Positions 32,100 to 41,309 of a DNA stretch of 64,000 bases are shown piece after piece. The stretch lies in the NCBI GenBank assembly GCA_964485695.1, contig CAZAKZ010000002.1, positions 42,776-106,775 of the forward strand, given 5' to 3'. Source of the DNA: CAZAKZ01 sp964485695 (GTDB lineage: Bacteria > Planctomycetota > JAFGQW01). Positions within the stretch are counted from its first letter, which is position 1; each line of letters starts with the position of its first letter. The notes beneath the pieces were generated by a model. That model worked only from the letters and a program-made list of their open reading frames with translations. It did no database searches and had not been told where the DNA came from. A program made the position numbers and the translations under genes.

Positions 32100-33745
32100 C
32101 GGACCTGCCTTGCGGCCCAGACGGCCAGCTTCTCGCGAAAGATCTTGGCGTTGTGGCGGACGTCCACGGGGAAGGCCCGGTGGAAGAGCACCGTCTGGAT
32201 GCCTCGGGTGTGGCCATGGGCGGCGCCGAGTTCCAGGAGCTCACGGCGGATGCGCGCCCGATCTCGACCGGCGGACGGCTCCAGTTCCACGCAGAGCACG
32301 GGTTCCATGGCCCCTTCGGGACCCACACCCACCAGGGCGCTGCGGAACACCTCCGTGTGGGCGTTGAAGACGCCCTCGCAGGGGAGGGTGAAGAGGATGC
32401 CCCCGGCCGTCCTGACCCGGTGGGACTTCCGTCCGCAGAACCAGATCCGACCCTGGTCGTCCAGGTAGCCCACGTCCCCCATGCGGTGGTAGAAACCACG
32501 CCGGTCCGGATCCGGAATCTTGGCCAGGGCTGTGGCCTCGGGCCGGTTCAGGTAGGCCCGCGTCACCACCGGCCCCTGCACGACGATCTCGCCGGTCTCG
32601 CCCCGGGGGGCTTCCAGGTCCGGGGTCCACGAGTCCATGGGCTTATCGGAGATCCGGACCACGGCGACTTCTATTTCCGGTACGGGCCGGCCCACGCACA
32701 CGCCGGCCCCCTCGGCAGTACGGGCTGAGGTCTCGCCCAGGATCTCTCGCGATCCGATGGAGGCCACGGGCAGGGATTCCGTGGCGCCGTACGGGGTGAA
32801 CACCTCCACCCCCGGCGCGAGCATGGACTGGAATCGCTCGAGCACGGGCGCCTGGGCGGGTGCACCCGCCGAGATGACCCGCCGGAGCGAGGGCAGCTTC
32901 ACCCCGTGATCCGCTCCATACCGACCCACCCGATCAATGAGCGCCGGGGAGCCGAACATGTTCGTCACCTGGAAGCGGCGGATGGGGTCCAGGATGTTCT
33001 CCGGCACCACCCGGCCCGGCCGGGTGGCATCCATGTCCGGGAGGATCGCCGTCATGCCCAGAGCCGGGTCGAACAGCGCGAAGAGCGGAAAGGTGGCCAG
33101 GTCGACCTCGCCCGCCTCGATGCCGTAGATCCGCCGGAGCTGCTCCACCTGGGTGGCGAAGATGCCGTGGGTGTAGACGGCGCCCTTGGGCGGCCCCGTG
33201 CTGCCGCTGGTGAAGAGGATGGCGGCAATGTCCTCGGCCCGGGTTTCGGCCAGGTCGTACGGCCGGTCCGATCGGCCGGCCGCACGGATATCGTCGAGGT
33301 TATGCCCGCCCCAGAACATACGCCGGCCCACGGTCACCCGGACGCGGAGGGGGCCGCGGCCCCAGCCCAGGAGGACCCGGGCCGCATGGGCACGGGGGAT
33401 GCCGATGAAGGCCTCGGCTTCGGCATCGGCCAGACACCGGCCCAGGTTCTTCACGCCCATGCCCGGGTCCATGACCACGGGCACGGCCCCGACCTTGAAG
33501 AGCGCAAAGGTGAGGGCGAAGAACTCGAGGCCGGGCGGGACCATGAGCACGGTGCGCACGTGGCGCCGGATGCCGACGGTCTCGAGGCCCCTGGCCAGAC
33601 AGTCGCTCTCCTCCTCCAGGCGCCTAAAGGACCACGGCACGAATTGCCCCCGGCCCGCAGGCGCGTACACGGCCGGGACGTCCGGTTGGCGCCGGGCCAT
33701 GACCGATACGTGGGAAGCGATGTTGACGCGGGGGGGATCGCTCAT
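32096..33745 (-). CDS. oleC: OleC: beta-lactone synthetase (AMP-forming ligase family)
   Basis: A 549-residue adenylating enzyme from the ATG at 33745; the frame runs 46 codons further up within oleB. It carries the phosphate loop LFTSGSTGPPKGAVYTHG, FTPYGATESLPVA, HRMGDVGYLDDQGRIWFCGR and the C-terminal lysine region HNAKIFREKLA. OleC activates the beta-hydroxy acid with ATP and closes it to a beta-lactone, the direct precursor of the olefin. It overlaps oleB (ATGA) and oleD (GTGA) by four bases each, so the proteins are probably made in step, as for the known OleBCD complex. Confidence 0.92.
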   Translation of the reverse strand: MSDPPRVNIASHVSVMARRQPDVPAVYAPAGRGQFVPWSFRRLEEESDCLARGLETVGIRRHVRTVLMVPPGLEFFALTFALFKVGAVPVVMDPGMGVKNLGRCLADAEAEAFIGIPRAHAARVLLGWGRGPLRVRVTVGRRMFWGGHNLDDIRAAGRSDRPYDLAETRAEDIAAILFTSGSTGPPKGAVYTHGIFATQVEQLRRIYGIEAGEVDLATFPLFALFDPALGMTAILPDMDATRPGRVVPENILDPIRRFQVTNMFGSPALIDRVGRYGADHGVKLPSLRRVISAGAPAQAPVLERFQSMLAPGVEVFTPYGATESLPVASIGSREILGETSARTAEGAGVCVGRPVPEIEVAVVRISDKPMDSWTPDLEAPRGETGEIVVQGPVVTRAYLNRPEATALAKIPDPDRRGFYHRMGDVGYLDDQGRIWFCGRKSHRVRTAGGILFTLPCEGVFNAHTEVFRSALVGVGPEGAMEPVLCVELEPSAGRDRARIRRELLELGAAHGHTRGIQTVLFHRAFPVDVRHNAKIFREKLAVWAARQVR

Positions 33746-34632
33746 GTCTCGGTCCCGGATCCGCCGCTTGCCTTGAGGAAGGTCCTCACCCGATCGATGA
33801 TGGCGGGGCCCGCGTCCTCCAGCACGTAGTGGCCGGCGTGGGGAAAGGCGTGGACCTCGGCCCGGGGGAACCGGCGGGTCCATTCGGCCAGATAATCGAG
33901 GTCGAAAACGAAGTCCTGCTCACCCCAGCAGATGAGCATGGGTACCTCGCCAAACCGATCCAGGCCCTGGTCCACCTCGGTGACCTGGGCATAGCTCCGG
34001 TGCCCGGCCTCGAGGGGAATGTCCTGGACGAACCGGTGGATTGCGATGCGGCTGGACCACGAGGGGTAGGGGGCCAGGTAGGCGTCGCGCACTTCCGGGT
34101 CCACGGGCTGCTTGAAGCAGGCCCGGGCGGCGCCGCGACAGAAGGCGTTGAAGCCGCGGACCAGAATCGCGCCCAGAAGGGGGGTGCGACAGAGCTTGAG
34201 CTGCCAGGGCACGGCCTTGGAGGCGGGGAGGTGAAAGGCGGCCGTGTTCAGGATGACCAGTCCCCGGATTCGCTCCGGGTGGCGGTGGGCATAGGTCATG
34301 CCGATCATGCCCCCCCAGTCGTGGAGGACCAGGGTGATGTCCTGGGTCACGCCGAGGTGGTCGAGAAGGGCCTCCAGGTCCCGGACCCGCCGCTCCAGGG
34401 TGTAGTCGTAGCGCGTGTCCGGAGGCTTGTCCGACAGTCCGCACCCCATGTGATCGGGGACGACGGTGCGGTACCGGTCCCGGAGCGCCCGCACCAGATT
34501 TCGATAGATGTAGGACCAGGTGGGATTGCCGTGGAGCATGACGACCGGGGCCCCTGACCCCTCGTCCAGGTAGTGGTAGGCGAGGCCGTCGAGGTCGAGG
34601 ACGTGGGAAGGGAAGGGGGAATGGGCCTTCAC
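33742..34632 (-). CDS. oleB: OleB: beta-lactone decarboxylase (alpha/beta hydrolase)
   Basis: A 296-residue alpha/beta-hydrolase related to haloalkane dehalogenases, from the GTG at 34632 overlapping the oleA stop. Seen: the oxyanion loop HGNPTWSYIYRN, the nucleophile Asp in LHDWGGMIGM, the acid in CWGEQDFVFD and the His in FPHAGHYVLED. OleB turns the cis-beta-lactone from OleC into a cis-olefin and CO2. The Asp nucleophile, Trp next to it and operon position separate it from ordinary esterases. Confidence 0.92.
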   Translation of the reverse strand: MKAHSPFPSHVLDLDGLAYHYLDEGSGAPVVMLHGNPTWSYIYRNLVRALRDRYRTVVPDHMGCGLSDKPPDTRYDYTLERRVRDLEALLDHLGVTQDITLVLHDWGGMIGMTYAHRHPERIRGLVILNTAAFHLPASKAVPWQLKLCRTPLLGAILVRGFNAFCRGAARACFKQPVDPEVRDAYLAPYPSWSSRIAIHRFVQDIPLEAGHRSYAQVTEVDQGLDRFGEVPMLICWGEQDFVFDLDYLAEWTRRFPRAEVHAFPHAGHYVLEDAGPAIIDRVRTFLKASGGSGTET

Positions 34633-35696
34633 CACTCCAAGCCAAGCATGAGGCAGTTCAGGCCGCTGCCGATGCCGAGAAAGCCCACGCGGTCCCCGGG
34701 CAGGAGAAAGCCCCGCTCCTCGGCCAGAGCCGCGGTGAGCGGCAACGACACCGTGCCCATGTTCCCGAGGAACCGGAAGGTGGAATAATCCTTTTCCTTG
34801 GGAATTCCCAGGGTCTGCAGGATGGAGGCCCGGTGGCCGGATCCGACCTGGTGGCAGATGACCTTGTCGATCTGCTCCTTGGCCCACCCGAGCCTGGACA
34901 GGAAGTTCCACCAGGTTCTGAGGCCCAGTTCCACGCCGTACTTGAGGACGGCCAGGGAGTCGGTGCTGGTGAACTGGGTGAAGTGGGCCGCCAGGGGGGC
35001 CGCCAGGGAGGCGGGAAGGATCCGTTCCAGGCCCCAGCGACACAGGTCGTGGAATTCCGGCGCGGCCCGGGTCACGCCGCCCAGGAGCTTACGCCCCGTG
35101 GCCTCGGAGAAGGAGCCGTCGGTGAGGAGCACGGCCGCGGCGCCGGATCCGCCCGTGAGGGTGGCCAGGGTGGTCCGGAACATCTCCATGCTCTTCTCCG
35201 CCAGGAGCTTCTCGATCATGATGTCGTTGATCTCTCGCGCTGTCTCGCACGAGACGATGAGACCGGCCCGGATCTGGCCCAGCTCGATGCGGTTGGCAAT
35301 GTCCACGATGCCGTTCAAGACACCCAGACATGCATTGGTGATGTCGTACAGGGCTGCGTCGGGGTTGATCCCCAGGCCCGCGGCCACGGTGCAGGCCGTG
35401 GCTGGTTCGAAGTTCTCCCGGCAGATCCCCGCATAGATGAGGGTGCCGACGTCCCCGGGTCGGACGTTCGTGCCCTCGAGCGCTTTCCGCGCCGCGGCCA
35501 GGGCGCCCTCGCTCACCGGGAATCCCTCTTCCCACCATCGCCGCTCCTCGATGCCGGTGATGGTTTTCAGCTGGCCTTCGGGCAGATTCAGCTTCCTGTA
35601 GAGGGGCATCAGCCGCTCTTCCAGGTCGTCAGAGGTGACCACCACCGGAGGCAGCTCGTACCCGAAGGATTCAATGCGAACGCGAGTGTATTTCAC
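34629..35696 (-). CDS. oleA: OleA: thiolase-fold head-to-head acyl-CoA condensing enzyme
   Basis: A 355-residue thiolase-superfamily enzyme that joins two fatty acyl chains by non-decarboxylative Claisen condensation to a 2-alkyl-3-ketoacid. Active-site residues are visible: Glu in RENFEPATACTVA, Cys in TNACLGVLNG, His in ICHQVGSGH and Asn in FLGNMGTVSLP. The start used is GTG at 35696. A perfect 13-base duplication places an ATG copy of the same start context 13 bases upstream (35709), overlapping the pfaC stop, but out of frame. It follows the PUFA synthase directly, so its substrates are probably polyunsaturated chains. Confidence 0.93.
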   Translation of the reverse strand: MKYTRVRIESFGYELPPVVVTSDDLEERLMPLYRKLNLPEGQLKTITGIEERRWWEEGFPVSEGALAAARKALEGTNVRPGDVGTLIYAGICRENFEPATACTVAAGLGINPDAALYDITNACLGVLNGIVDIANRIELGQIRAGLIVSCETAREINDIMIEKLLAEKSMEMFRTTLATLTGGSGAAAVLLTDGSFSEATGRKLLGGVTRAAPEFHDLCRWGLERILPASLAAPLAAHFTQFTSTDSLAVLKYGVELGLRTWWNFLSRLGWAKEQIDKVICHQVGSGHRASILQTLGIPKEKDYSTFRFLGNMGTVSLPLTAALAEERGFLLPGDRVGFLGIGSGLNCLMLGLEW

Positions 35697-35708
35697 GAGT
35701 GTATTTCA
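35683..35708. repeat. 13-bp tandem duplication at the pfaC-oleA junction
   Basis: CGAGTGTATTTCA at 35683-35695 is repeated at 35696-35708. In oleA sense the repeats carry the start region twice: the upstream copy begins with ATG (35709-35707), the downstream copy with GTG (35696-35694). Since 13 is not a multiple of three, only the GTG is in frame with oleA. Confidence 0.93.
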
Positions 35709-38700
35709 TCAGGCATCCGAGGCCATTCGCAGGCCAAATTCGTTCATCTGGTAGATGATTCGCCCATCGATCATGAGAAATCCGTCGGCCAGGATCAAGC
35801 GGCTTCTGTCATCCAGACGCGTGATCGATGCTTCCACCACAACCTCGGCGTCGAGTGGAAGGACCTGACCCCTATAGACCCAACTGTGGGTTTCGCCAAG
35901 GGCTACGGCCTCGAACCGGGACTCCGGTTCCTGGCCCCAGCGCCGGGCGGCCACCACCTTCAACAGCTGCAGAAAGGACTCCAGGCCGAGGGATCCCGGC
36001 CACACCGGATCCTTATGGAAGTGTGCCTGGAAGAACCAGGCATCGGCATCGACCCGGACGGAGCCTCGGATGAATCCCTTGCCGTGGGGTCCGCCGTGGG
36101 GCGCAAACAGGTCGATTTGATCCACCATTCGGAACACCCGGTCCGGAAACGGGGCGTCCGGAGGATACTCGAAGCTCGTGGAAGAGGCAACGTCTTCCTC
36201 GGTGGGTTCGTAGCGCTGCGCATCCCGGATCCCGACCTGGGACCGGAGGGCCTCGTCCTCGAAGAAGCCGAAGTAGGTGCTGCCCGAATAAACCCGCCCG
36301 AGTGAACTCATGACCTCGAAGTCATAGTTCTGGAGGATCATGTTTCCGGATCGGGAGATCCGGGTGTTGTGAACCCGGGTTGTGAGCGTGCCCGCACCGG
36401 GACCCACGGCTGCGTGCTGGGTGGCGGTGCCCCCGAGATTCCTGAACCTGAGATCGGCTTCACTGGTCAGGGCCGAACCGAGGTAGGCCGCCAGCCAGCC
36501 GCAGGACTGGAGTGCGGTTTCGAGTAACACGGTGAAGGGCAGGACGCCCTGGCGGTTCGAGGTGAAATACCAGGCATCCGGGGGTACGTCATACTCGGCC
36601 ACGACCACGCCTCCGGGCCGCATCTTCCAGGCCTCGGCTTTCTCGATGCGCTGGATACGATCCAGGAACTGGAAGGGGGGACCGGGCAGCCGGGCAATGA
36701 ACCGGCCCTCGTCGAAGGCGCCGTACGCCGCGCCAAAGGCCTCGGAGGGCTTGCCCACGGCAAAGGCCAGGATGCGATCCCGATCGAACAGGGGTTTTAG
36801 AGGCGCCGCCTTCTCCCGGGTACGATGCGCCCACACCTCTTCGAGGCGCTCCCGGGAGAGGCCCCTGAACCGCAGCGACATGTTGGACATCTCCACGATG
36901 GCACGGCCATCCGCGAACATCACGGTGTCCGCCAGGGCATACGGTTCGGGACCGAAGCCGATCTCCTTGAGGGTGACCTCGAAAGCCGCCGTGGTGGTGG
37001 ACTCGATGACCTGGCCTCGGCACTTCAACCGGCTGGCCACGCCGGGCACGGGCTCGGCCACGACCTCGTCTTCCTCGCCCACCCAACCCATGCGGAGCAG
37101 CAGGATGCGCAGGGCATGGAGGCTGCACTCGTACATGAGGGTGCCCGGCATCACCTGATCGTCCACGAAGTGGCAGTCGAGGAACCAATCCCCGGTGTGG
37201 ATGTCGACCTCGGCGCGGATGAGGCCGAGACCGAAACGGCCGCCCCCGGGGTCCAGGCGAGGGACACGGTGGAGAACGCGCATACGCCCCCCGGGCAGGG
37301 TCAGGGGCCGGTGGCGAGTGAAGCCTTCGAAAGCCGGGCCAAAGCAGGCCTGCAGGTCGCCGGACCGGAGGGCATCGAGCTGCCCCTCATCGTACGACTC
37401 CAGGGCCATGGGCACGGGCGGGGCCCAGTCCTCGGGCCGTACTCCGGGCCGCGTCGCCCGGTCCAGGTCGGTGTGAACCAGGCCCTTTCCCGCTTCCAGC
37501 TCGGTGGGGGAGAAGAATCCGGCGCATCCCTCCCGCATGGAGAGCAGGGGCTCCCCGTTCACGAAGGCATCGAAGTGGAACCGGAACAGATGGGTTTTGC
37601 CCTGCCGGAAGAAGTGGTCGATGTGGATATCGTACCGGATCACCCCTCCGGGCCCGGGCAGGCTCCGGTGGAAGGTGACCACGGCATCCAGCAGCCGGTA
37701 CACGGCCCGCCCCGCGGTCCGGAAGTCGATGCCCAGGTACCCCGACAGGAACAGGTCCGCCTGGCCGGCCTCCACGGCGATGCTGGTGGGAATGTGGCCG
37801 CTATCCAGGTACCAGGCGCCCGGTTGAATGTCGTGTTCGGTGACCACCCGGCCCGGGCCCAGGGACCTCGGCTCCCCCTCCAGCGATACGATGCGGTCCA
37901 CCAGCATCAGGGGCTCATCCGGAAGGCGCACCCGGGTGGGGTGGGCGTCCACGGGAGCAAAATCGGCCCCCAGCACCGCTCCTATAGATCCGACGGCGAA
38001 CTCCAGGCACGCGGACCGGTCAAAGGCCGGAGCCTCACACGGATCGGGTTCTCGGCGCGCTGGAAGGTCGAGGCGTCGTCCCTCTTTAAGGTCCGGGATC
38101 GTGACTTCGGGAATCCGGCCGTGGACCCGTGCCAGGTCCTCGAGAAGCGTGTTCTGGTAGGTGGCGGCAGCCGCCAGGGTTTCGGTGTACCGGCCCGAGA
38201 GCCTGAGATAAGCCTCGTGGGCCCGGTGCCGGGCAAGATCCACGGCTAGGTGGTGGTCCAGAGCCTCCGACAGGGACAGGTCCCCGGGACACGGTGCAGA
38301 GGTTGGAATTTCTTCCCCGGCCCTCGTCTTCGCGACCTCGGCCTTGAGAGCCGGGGAAGCGCCCTGCAGGGGCTTCGGGACGAGGTGGGGGGGTAGGGGC
38401 ACCTCCAGATCCCTGTGTCCCACCTCCACCCTCAGAGAAGCCGATTGGGGGGCAGGAGGGGGTTGGGACCCCACCGGAGACGGGGAGGGGCGAACGGCTG
38501 CTCCCTCCGGTTCCCTGGATTCTTCCAGGATCACGTGGACGCAGTTCCCGTCCACGCTGAAGGCGCTGACCCCGGCGCGGCGCACCCCGGTGCCGGACGC
38601 CTGGGGCCAGGGCGCAGGATCTTCAACCCGGGAAAGGCCGGCCCTCTCCAGGTCTTCCCGGGGTTGAACGAGGTCGCCCAGGGCCGGAAATGTCCCGTGC

Positions 38701-41276
38701 TCGAGACACAGACAGGCCTGGATAAGCGAGGCCATGCCGGCCGCTGCCCCGGTATGACCGATGGCGCCCTTGACGCTGCCGACCACCGGGCCGGAGCCCC
38801 CGGTGTCCCGGCCGTAGATCGCGGCGAGGCTGGTGGCTTCCATGCGGTCCTCTCCGGGATGACCGCTGCCGTGGGCTTCCACGTATCCGACGTCGTGAGG
38901 CTGGATGCCGGCCTCCTCGTGGGCCCGGCAGATGGCTTTTGTATACGCCTCTTCATCGGGCACGAGCCGGTCCACGGCGCCCCCCGAGGCCACACCCAGG
39001 CCCGTGATGACGGCGTGGATTCGATCCCCGTCCTGACGAGCCTGATCCAGGCGTTTCAGCACCATTGCCGCAGCCCCTTCCCCGGGCAGGGTTCCATCGG
39101 CCGAGACGTCAAAGGGACGGGCCCGGCCAGAGGCCGAGAACGGCCGCCCCGCGTGCATGCCCACCACCGCGCGCACGTCACCGGCCAGGTCCACAGCCCC
39201 GACCAGGGCCAGGTCCAGCTCCCGGTTCTGCAGGGCCCGGACTCCACACGCCAGGGCCTGGAGGCCGGAGGTCTCCTCGCTGGAAATCGTGTGGCTGGGC
39301 CCGCTGATGCGGAACAGCCGGGCAATGCGGCTGGCCACGATGCCGCCCAGGGCTCCCATGGTGCGGTTGGCCGTGAGGGCCGGGCCCGTGGCCTCCCGGA
39401 GCGTTCGCTGCCAATCGGCCAGTGCCTCTTCGGGGCAGCCCAGACCGGCTTCCCGGTTCCAGGTCCGGGCCTGGTCCGCCATGGACCATCGAAGGTGGAA
39501 ATTGGTGGTATTCAGGTCCAGACCGATGCCCACGAACACGCCGGCGGCCGGCCCGAGATTCTGCTCGAGACCCGCGGCTGCCATGGCCCCGGCCGCCACC
39601 TTCAGCATGAGGAGCTGCTGGGGAAGCATCTCCTCGAGCTCCGTGGGTGGGATCCGAAAAGCATCGAGGGGCACCTGGAACGCGTCCAGGAAATAGCCGG
39701 CCAAGGGGAGGTCGGGAAAGGCCCTCGCGAATCCCGGACTCGTCCCGGCACCCCACCATCCTGGGGACGGCAGGGTCGGTGTGCGGCCGCCATCCAGGAC
39801 GCGCTGCTGAAAGGACCGGAGCGTCTTCCACGCCCCGAAGCAGGCCTCCATGCCCACCACGGCCACGGGCACGCCTGCAGGCGCGGAGACCTCGGCCTTC
39901 ACCCGGATCTCCGGGGATTCCTGGATGACCGGATTCCACTCCTCCAGGAGCAGATGGGCGTTGATTCCTCCCAGGCCGAAGGCACTCACGGCAGCCCGCC
40001 GGGGCGTGGCCCTTGCTCGCCGGGGCCAGGGACGGGGTTCGGTCAGGATCTGAAACGGACCGTGATGCAGGTCCAGGTTCGCTCCCGGCCGGGAGAAGTT
40101 GGCGGAGGGAGGCAGGGTTCCGGCCCGGAGTGCCAGGAGCACCTTCATGAGTCCAGCGGCTGCCGCGCCGGTGAGCAGGTGGCCCACGTTGGACTTCACC
40201 GTACCCAGCACGCATTGCTGCCCGGGATCAGATCCGTCCTTCCAGAGGGTCCGGAGGCTCTTCATCTCCACGGCATCCCCCACGGGGGTGCCCGTGGCGT
40301 GGCATTCGATGAAATCCACATCCTGGGGCTTCCACCCGGCCGCAGTGTACGCGGCGCGCATGGCTGCGACCTGGCCCTCGGTGTCGGGAGCCAGGAGGTT
40401 GCCCCCGGTGTCGTTGGAAAGACCGATACCGGCCAGCACCGCATGGATGCGGTCTCCCGCCTCCAAGGCGTCCTCGAGGCGTTTCAGCAGGAACATGCCT
40501 GCGCCCTCACCCACCACCAGGCCGTCGGCGCGTTCGTCAAAGGCCCGGCAGTGCCCGGTGGGGGACAGGGCGCGAAGCTGGGAAAATCCCATCTGGGTGT
40601 AGAGGGAGTCGGGACGGGAGAGGCCGCCCGTGAGCATGGCGTCGGCCCGGCCCGAAAGGAGCTCATCGGCAGCCAGCTTGACGGCATAGAGGGATGAGGC
40701 GCACGCCGCGTCCAGGGTGAGGCTGCCGCCTCCGAGGCCCAGGGCTCGGGCCACGACGCCGGCAGGAAGCCCGGCCACGTAGCGGTTGAGAGGCTCGGTG
40801 GTGATTCGAGGCCCGGATGCAGCCGCACCCGGGATCTTCTCCTCCATCAAGGCGCCCAGGATCTCCCGGGTCAGGGCCGAGGAGGTGTCGGTGGGCAGGA
40901 CGATGTTACCGAGGAGCACGCCCACCCGCCGGGAATCGAGGCCCTCGGTGACCGCATCCTGAAACGCCTGGCGTCCTGCATGCAGGGCCAGGTGGAACAT
41001 GGGGTCGAGGCGCATGAGAAAATCGGCCTCGAGGTCGAATCCAGTCGGGTCAAAAGTGAAATCCTCGACAAAGCAACCGCGTCTGGAGTAGACGCGATCC
41101 GGAGCCGGGGGTCCGGGTGCATGGGCCTCGTCCGGTTCCAGGAACCAGCGGCCGCGGGGAACCTCCCGGGACGTGTCCTTGCCCTCGAGAACGATGTCCC
41201 AGAACTTCTCGAGGGTCCGGCACCCGGGAAAGACCCCGCCCATGCCGACGATGGCGACGCGTCTGGAAGTCTCCAT
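35709..41276 (-). CDS. pfaC: PfaC-type PUFA synthase subunit (KS-CLF-double DH)
   Basis: An 1855-residue multidomain protein. Residues 1-455 are an active ketosynthase (DAACASS with Cys192, ECHATGTPVGD, KSNVGHL). Residues about 475-895 are a chain-length factor in which the Cys site reads ISSEETSGL. A helical linker follows, then from about 1065 four FabA-like hot-dog folds. The second (CHFVDDQVMPG) and fourth (AHFHKDPVWPG) keep the catalytic His motif; the first (SGHIPTSIAVEAGQADL) and third (TSNRQGVLPF) are the non-catalytic halves, giving two double-hot-dog dehydratases. These introduce and position the double bonds during chain building. It lies 33 bases after pfaA and 12 before oleA. Confidence 0.93.
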   Translation of the reverse strand: METSRRVAIVGMGGVFPGCRTLEKFWDIVLEGKDTSREVPRGRWFLEPDEAHAPGPPAPDRVYSRRGCFVEDFTFDPTGFDLEADFLMRLDPMFHLALHAGRQAFQDAVTEGLDSRRVGVLLGNIVLPTDTSSALTREILGALMEEKIPGAAASGPRITTEPLNRYVAGLPAGVVARALGLGGGSLTLDAACASSLYAVKLAADELLSGRADAMLTGGLSRPDSLYTQMGFSQLRALSPTGHCRAFDERADGLVVGEGAGMFLLKRLEDALEAGDRIHAVLAGIGLSNDTGGNLLAPDTEGQVAAMRAAYTAAGWKPQDVDFIECHATGTPVGDAVEMKSLRTLWKDGSDPGQQCVLGTVKSNVGHLLTGAAAAGLMKVLLALRAGTLPPSANFSRPGANLDLHHGPFQILTEPRPWPRRARATPRRAAVSAFGLGGINAHLLLEEWNPVIQESPEIRVKAEVSAPAGVPVAVVGMEACFGAWKTLRSFQQRVLDGGRTPTLPSPGWWGAGTSPGFARAFPDLPLAGYFLDAFQVPLDAFRIPPTELEEMLPQQLLMLKVAAGAMAAAGLEQNLGPAAGVFVGIGLDLNTTNFHLRWSMADQARTWNREAGLGCPEEALADWQRTLREATGPALTANRTMGALGGIVASRIARLFRISGPSHTISSEETSGLQALACGVRALQNRELDLALVGAVDLAGDVRAVVGMHAGRPFSASGRARPFDVSADGTLPGEGAAAMVLKRLDQARQDGDRIHAVITGLGVASGGAVDRLVPDEEAYTKAICRAHEEAGIQPHDVGYVEAHGSGHPGEDRMEATSLAAIYGRDTGGSGPVVGSVKGAIGHTGAAAGMASLIQACLCLEHGTFPALGDLVQPREDLERAGLSRVEDPAPWPQASGTGVRRAGVSAFSVDGNCVHVILEESREPEGAAVRPSPSPVGSQPPPAPQSASLRVEVGHRDLEVPLPPHLVPKPLQGASPALKAEVAKTRAGEEIPTSAPCPGDLSLSEALDHHLAVDLARHRAHEAYLRLSGRYTETLAAAATYQNTLLEDLARVHGRIPEVTIPDLKEGRRLDLPARREPDPCEAPAFDRSACLEFAVGSIGAVLGADFAPVDAHPTRVRLPDEPLMLVDRIVSLEGEPRSLGPGRVVTEHDIQPGAWYLDSGHIPTSIAVEAGQADLFLSGYLGIDFRTAGRAVYRLLDAVVTFHRSLPGPGGVIRYDIHIDHFFRQGKTHLFRFHFDAFVNGEPLLSMREGCAGFFSPTELEAGKGLVHTDLDRATRPGVRPEDWAPPVPMALESYDEGQLDALRSGDLQACFGPAFEGFTRHRPLTLPGGRMRVLHRVPRLDPGGGRFGLGLIRAEVDIHTGDWFLDCHFVDDQVMPGTLMYECSLHALRILLLRMGWVGEEDEVVAEPVPGVASRLKCRGQVIESTTTAAFEVTLKEIGFGPEPYALADTVMFADGRAIVEMSNMSLRFRGLSRERLEEVWAHRTREKAAPLKPLFDRDRILAFAVGKPSEAFGAAYGAFDEGRFIARLPGPPFQFLDRIQRIEKAEAWKMRPGGVVVAEYDVPPDAWYFTSNRQGVLPFTVLLETALQSCGWLAAYLGSALTSEADLRFRNLGGTATQHAAVGPGAGTLTTRVHNTRISRSGNMILQNYDFEVMSSLGRVYSGSTYFGFFEDEALRSQVGIRDAQRYEPTEEDVASSTSFEYPPDAPFPDRVFRMVDQIDLFAPHGGPHGKGFIRGSVRVDADAWFFQAHFHKDPVWPGSLGLESFLQLLKVVAARRWGQEPESRFEAVALGETHSWVYRGQVLPLDAEVVVEASITRLDDRSRLILADGFLMIDGRIIYQMNEFGLRMASDA

Positions 41277-41309
41277 GGCCCTGGAATCTCCTCGGGTCTC
41301 CCGGCACTG

